Source: Bog-159 sp049511415 (GTDB taxonomy: Bacteria; Acidobacteriota; Terriglobia; Bryobacterales; Bryobacteraceae). From it: 64,000 nt of DNA. The stretch lies in assembly GCA_049511415.1 (NCBI GenBank), contig JBEKYC010000035.1, positions 5,555-69,554 on the forward strand, read 5' to 3'. Below the pieces are notes generated by a model that made no database searches, was not told the DNA's origin, and saw only the letters and a list, made by a program, of their open reading frames with translations. Below, one piece after another: positions 17,384-25,433 of the stretch (its first letter is position 1; every line of letters starts with the position of its first letter). The translations under genes were made by a program, and so were the position numbers.

Positions 17384-17880
17384 AAGCTCTACTTCTGGTT
17401 CTGCTGACAGCCGCCGGCGCACTGGCGCAGAAAGTCCACGTGGAATTCGACCCGGCCGCGACTTTCTCCCAGTACCATACATTTGCCATTCGGGACGGCC
17501 GCATGAATAGCCGCAGCCCGGCACTGAACGGTGAATTGGTGAAGAAGCGTATCGAGGCGGATATCGTCAAGGACTTGACCGCCCGGCATATGACGATGGC
17601 GCCAAACGGTCCGGCCGACATCAACGTGCAGTACACGTTCGGCACGGTACGGGCGATGGAAACCGAGGCGTATCCGGCCGGATGGCGGGGATGGGGCACG
17701 GCCATCGTGCGGGTGCCTTTCGCCGAAGGCACCCTGGTGATCGATTTCCGCGGTCCAAGTAATGCTTTGGTATGGCGCGCGGTCTCCAGCGTGGAAAAGA
17801 GAGATCCGATCAAGGTCGAAGACAAGATCGAAGACCTGGTGCGGAAAGCTCTTCAGAAATATCCGCCGAAGACGAAATAG
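17380..17880 (+). CDS. DUF4136 domain exported protein
   Basis: 166 residues. ATG 17380 overlaps the pxpC stop as ATGA. Signal peptide MKALLLVLLTAAGALAQ without a lipobox Cys. The body shows DPAATFSQYHTFAIRDG, RIEADIVKDLTARHM, ADINVQYTF and a C-terminal VEDKIEDLVRKALQKYPPK, a pattern that I recognise as DUF4136, usually a lipoprotein-like envelope domain. Here it ends the pxp transcription unit, but a metabolic link is unlikely. Function unknown. Confidence 0.8.
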   Translation: MKALLLVLLTAAGALAQKVHVEFDPAATFSQYHTFAIRDGRMNSRSPALNGELVKKRIEADIVKDLTARHMTMAPNGPADINVQYTFGTVRAMETEAYPAGWRGWGTAIVRVPFAEGTLVIDFRGPSNALVWRAVSSVEKRDPIKVEDKIEDLVRKALQKYPPKTK

Positions 17881-17886
17881 CCGCGG

Positions 17887-20718
17887 CTATTGGACGGTAA
17901 TCGTGGTTCCGATAGCGGCTGACACCCAACTGCCGCCGCCCAGCAGGTAGCGGAATTGATACTCGCCGGGCGACTGGGGCGCCCGGATGGTGAATTGTCC
18001 GCTCGCGCCACTGAGATACTCGACATTCACGGGATACAGATCGTTGTTGGCCGTGACACGGTATAGATTCACGGCGTCGCCGGCTGGCCGTCCCGCGGGG
18101 GCGGTCCAGTTGACGGTAATGGCGGCGGCGGGCGCGACCGAGACCGGCGTGGCATTGACGCTGAAGCCGGAAGTGGCCACAGCCAAAGTGGGGCTGGTGG
18201 CCGCGATCACGTAGTTGTTATTGCCCAAGTAATAGCGGAACTGCCACAGGCCGGTAGCGGTGGGCATCGGCAGTACGGCACTTCCGGTCAATGCGCCGCT
18301 CGTGATCTGGCTCCAGGTATACCAATAGTTCGGCGCCCCCGGCGAGGAGAGACCGATCCAGTCGTTGGTGTGTTTGCCGCTGGGAACCGTCCAATTCACG
18401 GTCACGTTGCTGCCGCTCACAGTGAAGGAAAGGTTGTAACCGGCGGGCACCAGGACCACGGATGCCGTGGCGGTTTTGGTGGTGTCCGCGGCGGCGGTGG
18501 CCGTGATAACCACGGTTTGCGTGCTGGTCAGGTTAGGGGGCGCGGTATACAAGCCCGACGCGGAGACGCTCCCGATGGTGGGACTGATCGTCCAAGTGGC
18601 GGCGGTGTTGGTGGATCCGGTCACCAGAGCGGTGAACTGCTTGGTTTCGCCCCCGCTGAGGGATGCGCCGCTGGGTGTCACGGCGATGGAAACCGGGTTC
18701 GGGGTGAGCGCCACCGTGGCGGTGGCGGAGGCCGTGGGGCTGGCGACGGAGGTTGCCATAACCGAGACCGAGGTGGGATTCAAAACGCTGGCCGGCGGCG
18801 TGTACAGGCCGCTGGGGGACAAAGTGCCGTTTACCGGGTTCATGGACCAGTTGACGGACGTATTGGCGTTGCCGATGACCGTGGCGGTGAATTGCTGCGG
18901 CTGTCCGGGATTGAGAGTGGCTTGCGGCGGGTTGACGCTGACCTCGGTGCCTCCGCCGGATGCGCCGCTAAACTCATAAGCGCCGATGGAGGGCGTGGCC
19001 GCGCGCAGCAGCCCATCGTGATCGTAGCCCGTGTTGTTCACACCGAATACGGCGATGCCGCCGATGACCGAGCCGGCGGCTATGGCTGGGCTGCCCGACG
19101 TTAGATGCAGGTCGGGGGTAGAGGTGCTGGCGATTTGGGGGTCGGCGTTGACCGAGAGCAAAATCTCGGTGAGATCCAGCAGCGGTGTTCCGGCGCCCCA
19201 CAGGAGGTTATTCGTCCCGTACAAGAAGGGACAGACCTCCACTAGGGTGCAAACGTTGTCGATTGCGGGATTCCAGATGACGAAATAAGGGACCCCGTTT
19301 GGAAACAACGGAGTTTCCACGGAATCGATCAGGTTGTTGCGGCTGTGGACATATATGGCCGGCGCGCCCTTGGCCTCGTCGCCATTTTCGGCGATGCCAT
19401 TGTTGTCGTTGCCGTAGGGAGGGCTCGAAAAGGTTCCACAGGCGTACAGGCTGTTGTTGAAAATTTCAACGGTGCCGCTGCCGGCCGGACCATTTTCGGT
19501 GCTGCCCGGGATATTGATGCAGTTCCATCCGCCCGTGTTTTCGGGGTTACTGGGCCCTTCACCGGCATTATAGATGACGTTGTTATAAATCGAGACGGGG
19601 CCTTCGGACGGGTTCACGGTATCCACGATGAGGCCGTCGCACTGGGTGTCGTGAATGGTGTTGTCGTGAATGGAAATCGAGTATTGATCGTGGCCGGTGG
19701 GGTCGCTGGGCCCGCCGCTGCCGAGCGGAGAGGAATGCACCTGCACGCCGCGGCAGCCGTGGACGTTTTCGACCAGGTTCCAGCCCATGTCGACGTAGTT
19801 CGAGTCGGTGGAGAAGTACACGCCCTGGAACAGGGCGGAGGCATCGGACGCGCCGGCATTATAGACGTGATTGCCGTAGAAGTAGATGTAGGTCGCCTGG
19901 GAGGTTAAGAAACAGGAGCCGCCGCCCGAACCGGTGGTGTACGGGCAAGTGACATCGCTGGCCACGAACCGGTAGCCGGAGCCGCTGCCCACCTCGACGG
20001 GCGACTGGCCGCGAAAGCTGATGCCGGAGAATACATAATTCCCCTGACAGTCGCTGGTGCGCAGACCCCAATCGGGCGCGCCGCCGGTGGCGTTTCCTAT
20101 GGTAACCGTGGCGCCGGGATAAGCTACCAGGGCGCGCGGCCCTCCCGTGGGGTTGCACCAGTTTCCTTGGCCGCCGCCGGAGAGCAGCATGGCGGCGTCC
20201 CATCCACTCCCGTCGTCGGTGGATTGCGTGACGCCGTTCATGGCGTAGGTAATGTCGCCGGGCTGCATGGTGTCGCGGGCCTTCAGCAGGGTCTGCCAGG
20301 GCGCCGTGAAGCTGCCGGCATTGTGATCGCTGCCGGTAGTGGAGACGAAGTAAACATTGCCCGGCGCGACCGTGAACGGGAGCGGATTCGAAGGCTGTCC
20401 ATTCACCGTGACCACCAGGTTGCCGCTGGTAGCCTGCGCACCGAGCTGGCAGGTAATTTTCTGATACCAGGAGGAGGTTGCGCCCCAAATTTTGCAGTTC
20501 ACCATGACGCCGGAGCCGGCCGTGGCGGTGGACAAGCCTTGCGCGGCGCCGAAGTAATTGCCATAAATCGTGACATAGGCGCCGTTGCCGTTCTCGCCGC
20601 CGGTATTCGGTCCGCTGGTGATATCGCTAAAGAACAAGACCGGCGCTTGCGCCAGGAGCGCGGGAGAGGCGAGGGTCAGAACGGCAAGTAGAATAGTAAT
20701 GACGTTTCGTGTGCGCAT
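17887..20718 (-). CDS. Large secreted right-handed beta-helix protein with IPT/TIG and Ig-like (BIG2) domains
   Basis: 943 residues with signal peptide MRTRNVITILLAVLTLASPALLAQ. Order: an IPT/TIG-like domain (about residues 25-115, with GAYVTIYGNYFG), then a region reading VSTTGSDHNAGSFTAPWQTL, the usual entry to a right-handed parallel beta-helix with many N/H/G turn residues (VEVGSGSGYRFV, ISIHDNTIHDTQCDGLIV, SIYNNVIYNAG). Two BIG2-like Ig domains follow (VNPPQATLNPGQPQQFTATV and VTPSGASLSGGETKQFTALV), then two further beta-sandwich domains. The role is likely surface display or polysaccharide binding or cleavage; catalytic residues are not certain. Its upstream gene-free region contains several hairpins. 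Confidence 0.82.
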   Translation of the reverse strand: MRTRNVITILLAVLTLASPALLAQAPVLFFSDITSGPNTGGENGNGAYVTIYGNYFGAAQGLSTATAGSGVMVNCKIWGATSSWYQKITCQLGAQATSGNLVVTVNGQPSNPLPFTVAPGNVYFVSTTGSDHNAGSFTAPWQTLLKARDTMQPGDITYAMNGVTQSTDDGSGWDAAMLLSGGGQGNWCNPTGGPRALVAYPGATVTIGNATGGAPDWGLRTSDCQGNYVFSGISFRGQSPVEVGSGSGYRFVASDVTCPYTTGSGGGSCFLTSQATYIYFYGNHVYNAGASDASALFQGVYFSTDSNYVDMGWNLVENVHGCRGVQVHSSPLGSGGPSDPTGHDQYSISIHDNTIHDTQCDGLIVDTVNPSEGPVSIYNNVIYNAGEGPSNPENTGGWNCINIPGSTENGPAGSGTVEIFNNSLYACGTFSSPPYGNDNNGIAENGDEAKGAPAIYVHSRNNLIDSVETPLFPNGVPYFVIWNPAIDNVCTLVEVCPFLYGTNNLLWGAGTPLLDLTEILLSVNADPQIASTSTPDLHLTSGSPAIAAGSVIGGIAVFGVNNTGYDHDGLLRAATPSIGAYEFSGASGGGTEVSVNPPQATLNPGQPQQFTATVIGNANTSVNWSMNPVNGTLSPSGLYTPPASVLNPTSVSVMATSVASPTASATATVALTPNPVSIAVTPSGASLSGGETKQFTALVTGSTNTAATWTISPTIGSVSASGLYTAPPNLTSTQTVVITATAAADTTKTATASVVLVPAGYNLSFTVSGSNVTVNWTVPSGKHTNDWIGLSSPGAPNYWYTWSQITSGALTGSAVLPMPTATGLWQFRYYLGNNNYVIAATSPTLAVATSGFSVNATPVSVAPAAAITVNWTAPAGRPAGDAVNLYRVTANNDLYPVNVEYLSGASGQFTIRAPQSPGEYQFRYLLGGGSWVSAAIGTTITVQ

Positions 20719-20843
20719 GAGAGCGACGTTCCTTCTTTTCAGCCCGTTCTCCAGCCGCTGGCGAGCGGCGGCACGGCACTGGAGTTAGCACAGCGGCTAG
20801 AACCAAGGTTGCTTGCTGAAGACAGCGCGTCAACTCATCAATG

Positions 20844-20874
20844 GATAACTAACGTTACACGTCCGTTAGTTATC
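20844..20874. repeat. Perfect 11-base inverted repeat with 9-base loop
   Basis: Arms GATAACTAACG (20844-20854) and CGTTAGTTATC (20864-20874) are exact reverse complements around TTACACGTC. It is AT-rich compared with the surroundings and has no following T-run on the coding direction of the neighbouring gene, so a regulator operator is more likely than an intrinsic terminator. It lies about 126 bases upstream of the beta-helix start codon. Confidence 0.6.
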
Positions 20875-21042
20875 TTTATATAGCCGGTGTGGCAACCGGC
20901 CGTATTCGTCAGGTGGAGGCGGCAGCTAGGAGCAATTTCCGGGCCAGCTTGCGTGTGAATCGCATGAGATTGAAAGCAGACGGCTTGGAGAGATTCATGT
21001 CACTATAACTCGACCGAGCCACGTAAACTTTTCCGGCAATCC

Positions 21043-21088
21043 TTACCTACCGGCCATCTTCCGCAGCACCGATTTACTTATCGGCCAT
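21043..21088. repeat. Pair of 15-base direct repeats, 31 bases apart
   Basis: TTACCTACCGGCCAT at 21043-21057 and TTACTTATCGGCCAT at 21074-21088 differ at two positions. The start-to-start distance of 31 bases is close to three helical turns, as for tandem binding sites of a dimeric regulator. Each copy also lies in a small hairpin on the opposite strand, so an RNA role is possible. Confidence 0.45.
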
Positions 21089-21245
21089 TGGCCAAAAAGG
21101 CGGCTGCGCGGAAGCGGCCGGCATACTGTCGTTAGAATAGTCGGCGGGAGACGTTGGTTATCTCAGGTGTGTGGCGCCAGGACGCGCACCTACGGACGGT
21201 TCGCATGGCCGGGCGGCAGGTTGCCGTGGTACGCCGGGTGCGCGA

Positions 21246-21488
21246 TCAGGCGGCGAAGCGCGCGGCAGCCGGCGGCATGTCCGGCCAATCCGGCCTGCGA
21301 TCCATTTGCAACACGGTTCCGCCTGCAAAGTGGCGGCCGTCCCAAAGATTGAAACGCAGACCAGACTTAAGTTTGCCGGACACGCCTTGGGGGAGCTGGA
21401 AATATGCGGCGGGAAATGGGTCAAGACGTCCGGGATGTGCGGTGAGATGGATCGCGGGCAGTCCAGGCGCGGGTGCACGGCGGCCGTT
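21246..21488 (-). pseudogene. Possible gene remnant or unrecognised small gene downstream of hypB
   Basis: Directly after the hypB stop, in another frame, is an open stretch of about 80 codons ending at 21246. Its translation looks protein-like (RLDPFPAAYFQLPQGVSG, then SGLRFNLWDGRHFAGGTVL and MDRRPDWPDM), unlike a random antisense frame. No ATG, GTG or TTG opens it within a sensible distance; a CTG near 21450 is the only candidate. It may be the 3' end of a gene whose 5' part was lost, or a small gene with a rare start. The family is not known to me. Confidence 0.3.
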
Positions 21489-21490
21489 TC

Positions 21491-22147
21491 TCAGGCCGGC
21501 ATGCGGGCATGCGTATCCAGCCACTGCCGCCAGGTGTCCAGACCGGCGCCGGTAGTGCAGGAGACTTCCACGATCTCGACATCCGGCTGCATGCGGCGAA
21601 TATAATCGCGCGCCAGGTCCATGCGGAACGGAACATAAGGCAGTAAGTCGATCTTGGTGAGGACTACTAAGTCGGCACGGTTGAAGGTAGCGGGGTACTT
21701 CAAGGGCTTGTCTTCGCCTTCGGTGACGCTGAGCAGCACCACGCGGGCTTCTTCGCCCAAGTCGTAACTGCTGGGGCAGACCAGGTTGCCGACGTTCTCG
21801 ATGAGCAGCAGATCGATGGCGTCCGGGGCCCATTCGGCGAGCGCCTGGGTGACCATGCGCGCGTCCAGGTGGCAGGCTCCGCCGGTGGTGATCTGGCGGA
21901 CCGGAAAACCGTAGCGCGCCAGCCGCTGGGCATCGTTGTCGGTCTGTATGTCGCCGGTGAGCACGGCCACGCGCCGGGCGGGTTCGAACGATGCCAGGGT
22001 GCGTTCGAGCAGCATCGTCTTACCGGAACCAGGCGAGCTGATCAGGTTCACGCAGCGGGTCCCGTGCTTCTCGAAGCCGTGGCGCAACGCGGCGGCCAGG
22101 CGGTCGTTTTCGTTCAGAACTTTCCGCTCGATGGGTACGCGGGTCAT
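21491..22147 (-). CDS. hypB: HypB, nickel-insertion GTPase for hydrogenase maturation
   Basis: 218 residues from ATG 22147, which overlaps the hypA stop as ATGA. SIMIBI GTPase motifs: P-loop NLISSPGSGKTMLLE, GDIQTDNDAQRL, TGGACHLDARM (metal-binding Cys-His near the G domain), IDLLLIENVGNLVCPSSYDL and the base-recognition VVLTKIDLLPY. HypB hydrolyses GTP while delivering Ni(II) to the [NiFe]-hydrogenase large subunit together with HypA; some bacteria use the pair for urease. The N-terminal His-rich nickel store of some homologues is absent. No hydrogenase, urease or other hyp gene is in the window. Confidence 0.93.
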   Translation of the reverse strand: MTRVPIERKVLNENDRLAAALRHGFEKHGTRCVNLISSPGSGKTMLLERTLASFEPARRVAVLTGDIQTDNDAQRLARYGFPVRQITTGGACHLDARMVTQALAEWAPDAIDLLLIENVGNLVCPSSYDLGEEARVVLLSVTEGEDKPLKYPATFNRADLVVLTKIDLLPYVPFRMDLARDYIRRMQPDVEIVEVSCTTGAGLDTWRQWLDTHARMPA

Positions 22148-22485
22148 TCGTCGATCTCCATGTAGGCGAATTCCAATTCGTTGCCGGCGGACAACTCGGT
22201 CTCGGGCGAGCCGCACTGCGGGCATTCGGTGCGAAACTCCTCGACCGCGAAATCGCGCGCGCACTGCCGGCAGCGATTACGCCAGGGCAGCGCCTCGATT
22301 TCGAGCTTCAGGGGCGCGAGGTCCGTATCCTGCACCAGGGCGTCGAAGCAAAAGCGCAATGACTCGGTGTCGACGCCGGAAAGCTGGCCGATCTTCACGC
22401 CCACCGCGCGCACATGCGCTTTGTGCCGGACGGCTTCGGCCTGTACGGTCTCCAGCATGGACGCGGCTATGCTCATTTCGTGCAT
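22144..22485 (-). CDS. hypA: HypA, nickel metallochaperone for hydrogenase maturation
   Basis: 113 residues from ATG 22485, which gives the canonical MHEMSIA N-terminus whose His2 and Glu3 bind nickel; an upstream ATG at 22512 would bury it. The C-terminal half has two CxxC pairs (CRQCARDF and CPQCGS), the structural zinc site. HypA passes nickel to the hydrogenase precursor with HypB, encoded immediately downstream with a 4-base overlap. The start lies 56 bases from the divergent GH9 gene, so the two promoters share a short region. Confidence 0.93.
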   Translation of the reverse strand: MHEMSIAASMLETVQAEAVRHKAHVRAVGVKIGQLSGVDTESLRFCFDALVQDTDLAPLKLEIEALPWRNRCRQCARDFAVEEFRTECPQCGSPETELSAGNELEFAYMEIDE

Positions 22486-22541
22486 AATCGGACGAATCGT
22501 CTCTTCGATCATAGCCGGTTTTGGATATACTGAGCCTCAAG

Positions 22542-24614
22542 ATGCGATCCGCACTTTCTGCTTTTGTCCTTTGCGCTTCGGCCGCCTGCGCGCAATCCGC
22601 CTACGTACGGGTCAGCCAGGTGGGGTACGAGGCTGCCAGTCCGCCGTTTCAAGCTTATTTGATGTCGACCGTCCCGGAGACGGGCGCGGTTTTCACTGTG
22701 TTGAACTCGAGCGGCCAATCGGTGTATTCGGCGGGGATCGGCGCGCTGCTAGGCACATGGAGCAATAGCGCGACGCTGAGCTACTCGATCTATGCGCTGG
22801 ATTTTACGGTGCCCGCCGGCAACGGCTACACGATCACAGTGACTGGTCCGGCGGCTGCGGCTTCACCGGCGTTTCCGGTGCAGAGTCCGGCGACGCTGTA
22901 TCCGGGGCTGCTGTTGAACACGCTGTTCTTCTACGAGACGGAACGGGACGGGCCGAATTATATTCCCAATGCGCTGCGCAGTGCGCCCGGACATTTGAAC
23001 GATGCACACGCGAACGTTTATCAGACGCCGCCGCTCGACAGCAACGACAATATCGCGACCACCGGCACCCCGCTGACTCCCACGGGCGCGGCCATCAATG
23101 CAGCGGGCGGATGGTGGGACGCCGGCGATTACATGAAATATGTCGAGACTGTGAGCTACACGGTGACGCTGCAGGAGATCGGGATCCGTGATTTTCCCAG
23201 CCAGATGGGAGCGAGTGCGCCGGCCAATCCGGCAGCGCCGCCGGATGCGATTTCTTATGCGGGAACGGCAAGCGGCGCACCGGCTTCGTCGAATTTCACG
23301 GCGGAGGCGGTGTTCGGCATTCAGTTCCTGATGAAGATGTGGGACGATTCCACGAAGACGCTGTACTACCAGGTGGGCAACAGCCAGAGCTGGGATAATT
23401 TTCCCGGTTTGTTGAGCGATTACGATATCTGGCGGCTGCCGCAGGCGGATGACGATTGGGACGGCTGCAACTCCGCGGCGCGATTTATCTGCCATCGGCC
23501 GGTGTTCGTGGCTGGGGCGGCCGGGTCGCCGATCAGCCCGAACCTGGCGGGGCGGCTGGCGGCCGCGTTTGCGGTGTGCTATCAACTGAATCGCACGTCC
23601 AATGCGGCGGTGGCGAATCAATGCCTGAAGAATGCGGAGGACATATTTGCACTGGCGAACACGTCGCTGGCCGATCCGGCGGCTTCGGTGGGGAGCGGCA
23701 GTTGCGCATCGGGGTGCCTGTTGACGATCATCCCATTCGATGGATATCCGGAGACGGTCTGGGACGACGATATGGAGCTGGGCGCGGCGGAGCTGTACTT
23801 TGCGCTGTCGGCCGGGGCGGGGAGCTTGCCTCCGGGACTGCCGGTTACCAATCCCATGACTTACCTGTCGGCATCCGCACAGTTTGCCAGTAACTACATA
23901 ACTAAGATATACAATGCGGGCTATGCCGACACACTCAACTTATACGATGTCAGCGGCCTGGCGCATTTCGAGCTGTATCGGGCGCTGGCGCAGGCGGGCA
24001 ATCCCTCGGGTCTGCCGGTTACGGAAGCCGGCATCCGCAGCCAACTGCTTGCGCAAGTGAATGACGCCGTCACGCAAGCGGGCACGGACGCTTGGGGCTT
24101 TGGTGCGGCATGGAACTCGGATACCACGTCGCACGGCGCGGGGATCTCGGTGATGGCCAGCGAGGCTTATTATCTGACGAGCGAATCGACTTACAACACT
24201 TACTCGCAACGATGGCTGGCCAATATTCTGGGCGCGAATGCCTGGGGATCGTCATTCATCGTGGGCGATGGCTCCGCCACGTTCCCGGATTGCATCCAGC
24301 ACCAGGTGGCCAACCTGGCGGGGGCGCTGGACGGCACCAGCGGCGGAGTGCCGGTTTTGTGGGGCGCGGCTTCGGAAGGCCCGGCTTATGGGGCGACGGC
24401 GGGGACTTTGCCGGGCATGAATCTGTGTCCGGCGGGCGGCGGCAACGCTTTCAAGATATTCAACGGCAACGACGGCGCTTATGAGACGTCGCCGTATGCG
24501 GTATATAAGGATAACGTGCAGTCATACAGCACGACCGAGCCGGCTATCGATCTGACTTCGACCTCGTTCCTGATGTGGTCGTGGCGGCTGGCGGGTCCAC
24601 ATCTGGGGCAATGA
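22542..24614 (+). CDS. Secreted glycoside hydrolase family 9 (endoglucanase/cellulase)
   Basis: 690 residues from ATG 22542 with signal peptide MRSALSAFVLCASAACAQ. An N-terminal Ig-like cellulase domain (YVRVSQVGYEAASPP) precedes the (alpha/alpha)6 catalytic domain. The GGWWDAGDYMKYV motif near residue 190 provides the two catalytic aspartates of GH9, and the general-acid Glu lies near residue 665 in STTEPAIDLTSTS. It should cleave beta-1,4-glucan or a related polysaccharide outside the cell. The stop codon overlaps the next gene by 4 bases. Length is within the normal GH9 range with one accessory domain. Confidence 0.9.
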   Translation: MRSALSAFVLCASAACAQSAYVRVSQVGYEAASPPFQAYLMSTVPETGAVFTVLNSSGQSVYSAGIGALLGTWSNSATLSYSIYALDFTVPAGNGYTITVTGPAAAASPAFPVQSPATLYPGLLLNTLFFYETERDGPNYIPNALRSAPGHLNDAHANVYQTPPLDSNDNIATTGTPLTPTGAAINAAGGWWDAGDYMKYVETVSYTVTLQEIGIRDFPSQMGASAPANPAAPPDAISYAGTASGAPASSNFTAEAVFGIQFLMKMWDDSTKTLYYQVGNSQSWDNFPGLLSDYDIWRLPQADDDWDGCNSAARFICHRPVFVAGAAGSPISPNLAGRLAAAFAVCYQLNRTSNAAVANQCLKNAEDIFALANTSLADPAASVGSGSCASGCLLTIIPFDGYPETVWDDDMELGAAELYFALSAGAGSLPPGLPVTNPMTYLSASAQFASNYITKIYNAGYADTLNLYDVSGLAHFELYRALAQAGNPSGLPVTEAGIRSQLLAQVNDAVTQAGTDAWGFGAAWNSDTTSHGAGISVMASEAYYLTSESTYNTYSQRWLANILGANAWGSSFIVGDGSATFPDCIQHQVANLAGALDGTSGGVPVLWGAASEGPAYGATAGTLPGMNLCPAGGGNAFKIFNGNDGAYETSPYAVYKDNVQSYSTTEPAIDLTSTSFLMWSWRLAGPHLGQ

Positions 24615-25081
24615 TGCGATTCCTACTAATCACTTTCACTCTGCTGGCGAGCGCCGCGGCGCAGGTTCCCGATAAGTTGAAGCCGCCCGATACCGAGACC
24701 GTGCTGCTCAAAGCCATTGGAAAAGGCAAACAGGTGTACCTGTGCAAAGACGCCAAGTGGGTGCTGGACCGGCCGGAGGCCAGCTTGTTTGACGAGAGGG
24801 GGAAGCAGATCGGCAGGCACTATAAGGGCCCGACTTGGGAAACCGAGGATGGCGGCAAGGTGACCGGGCAGGTCCAGGAGCGGTCGAATGCTCCGCAGGC
24901 GGATGCGGTTCCCTGGCTGCTGCTGAAGGCCACGTCGGGCGCGGGTGGTTTCAGCCGGGTGACGTATATTCAGCGGGTGGATACGGAAGGCGGGATGCCG
25001 CCGGCGGGGGCTTGTTCGGCGGGCGGGGAGTTATCGGTGGATTATCGGGCTAGTTATTACTTTTATGCGCCGAAGAATTAA
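24611..25081 (+). CDS. DUF3455 exported protein
   Basis: 156 residues. ATG 24611 overlaps the GH9 stop (ATGATG; the second ATG is also possible). Signal peptide MMRFLLITFTLLASAAAQ. Signature parts LKAIGKGKQVYLCKDAKW, WVLDRPEASLFDERGKQI, HYKGPTWETEDGGKV, WLLLKATSGAG and VTYIQRVDTEGGMPPAG match DUF3455, a family of unknown function. Translational coupling to the cellulase suggests coexpression, not necessarily a shared function. A 34-base repeat begins just after the stop. Confidence 0.85.
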   Translation: MMRFLLITFTLLASAAAQVPDKLKPPDTETVLLKAIGKGKQVYLCKDAKWVLDRPEASLFDERGKQIGRHYKGPTWETEDGGKVTGQVQERSNAPQADAVPWLLLKATSGAGGFSRVTYIQRVDTEGGMPPAGACSAGGELSVDYRASYYFYAPKN

Positions 25082-25083
25082 AC

Positions 25084-25117
25084 TGGCCACCGATGAACAC
25101 AGATAAACACGAATAAA
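25084..25117 (+). repeat. 3'-end repeat, copy A
   Basis: TGGCCACCGATGAACACAGA followed by TAAACACGAATAAA. It starts 3 bases after the stop of the DUF3455 gene and is read in the same direction. Copies B and C are nearby. Confidence 0.7.
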
Positions 25118-25135
25118 GCGGGTCAGGAGAGAATC

Positions 25136-25351
25136 GTGGAGAACGCGAACCCATTTAAGATTGGAGATAGAGTAACCTTCGATCCTAATGACCATGCGAT
25201 AGGTTGGGCGTGGCCCTCGTTCGATCAGCTTAGGTTGAAGCCAGGGGATACCGGTATCGTCACCCGCATCGAGAAGGAGGCGTATTTGTACCTCGACGAT
25301 GACCGTGGAGGGTTCAGTTGGGAGTGTTTTAAGAAGGCACACAAAGAATAA
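25136..25351 (+). CDS. Small hypothetical protein, KOW/SH3-like sequence
   Basis: 71 residues. GTG 25136 is preceded by AGGAG at a good distance. The sequence NPFKIGDRVTFDPNDHAIG followed by LKPGDTGIVTRIEKEAYLYL resembles a small SH3-like barrel of the kind found in KOW or DUF proteins that bind nucleic acids or partners. There is no signal peptide. It is bracketed by copies A and B of a short repeat, so the unit may be a mobile or recently acquired cassette. Function unknown. Confidence 0.65.
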   Translation: MENANPFKIGDRVTFDPNDHAIGWAWPSFDQLRLKPGDTGIVTRIEKEAYLYLDDDRGGFSWECFKKAHKE

Positions 25352-25352
25352 A

Positions 25353-25386
25353 TTGGCCACCGATGAACACAGATGAACACGGATAA
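25353..25386 (+). repeat. 3'-end repeat, copy B
   Basis: TTGGCCACCGATGAACACAG and ATGAACACGGAT form the second copy, beginning 1-2 bases after the stop of the 71-residue gene. Copy C, inverted, follows after a short loop, so B and C can pair over more than 30 bases. Confidence 0.7.
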
Positions 25387-25400
25387 GGATGGGGCGTTTA

Positions 25401-25433
25401 ATCTGTGTTTATCTGTGTTCATCGGTGGCCAAT
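25401..25433 (-). repeat. 3'-end repeat, copy C (inverted)
   Basis: Read on the minus strand this is ATTGGCCACCGATGAACACA followed by GATAAACACAGAT. It supplies the last seven codons and the stop of the membrane-protein gene on that strand. With copy B it can form a long hairpin (arms of about 32 bases, loop about 15), which could act as a bidirectional terminator between the convergent genes. Confidence 0.7.

Larger units (their letters stand above)
20719..21245. other. Gene-free region with dyads and direct repeats, upstream of the beta-helix gene
   Basis: No credible gene is seen in these 527 bases. In the direction of the beta-helix gene it carries, in order, a hairpin with stem CCGAT/ATCGG (21071-21085), a second 6-base stem with a 9-base loop near 21037-21057, a hairpin GCCGGT/ACCGGC (20883-20900) and an 11-base perfect inverted repeat (20844-20874). 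It may be a structured 5' leader or an operator region. Confidence 0.5.

Noticed and set aside
21030..21060. GEMM (c-di-GMP) riboswitch-like GGTAGGTA on the minus strand
   Set aside because: The conserved GACGCAAAGCC block and tetraloop receptor are absent, so only a hairpin-rich region is claimed.
21140..21180. TPP-riboswitch-like CTGAGAT stretch on the minus strand
   Set aside because: The rest of the THI consensus (GAACCTGAT and the paired arms) is missing.
21154..21605. Plus-strand frames over the hypB 3' end
   Set aside because: Arg/Ala/Pro-rich without any recognisable fold. They overlap the real hypB and have no ribosome-binding site.
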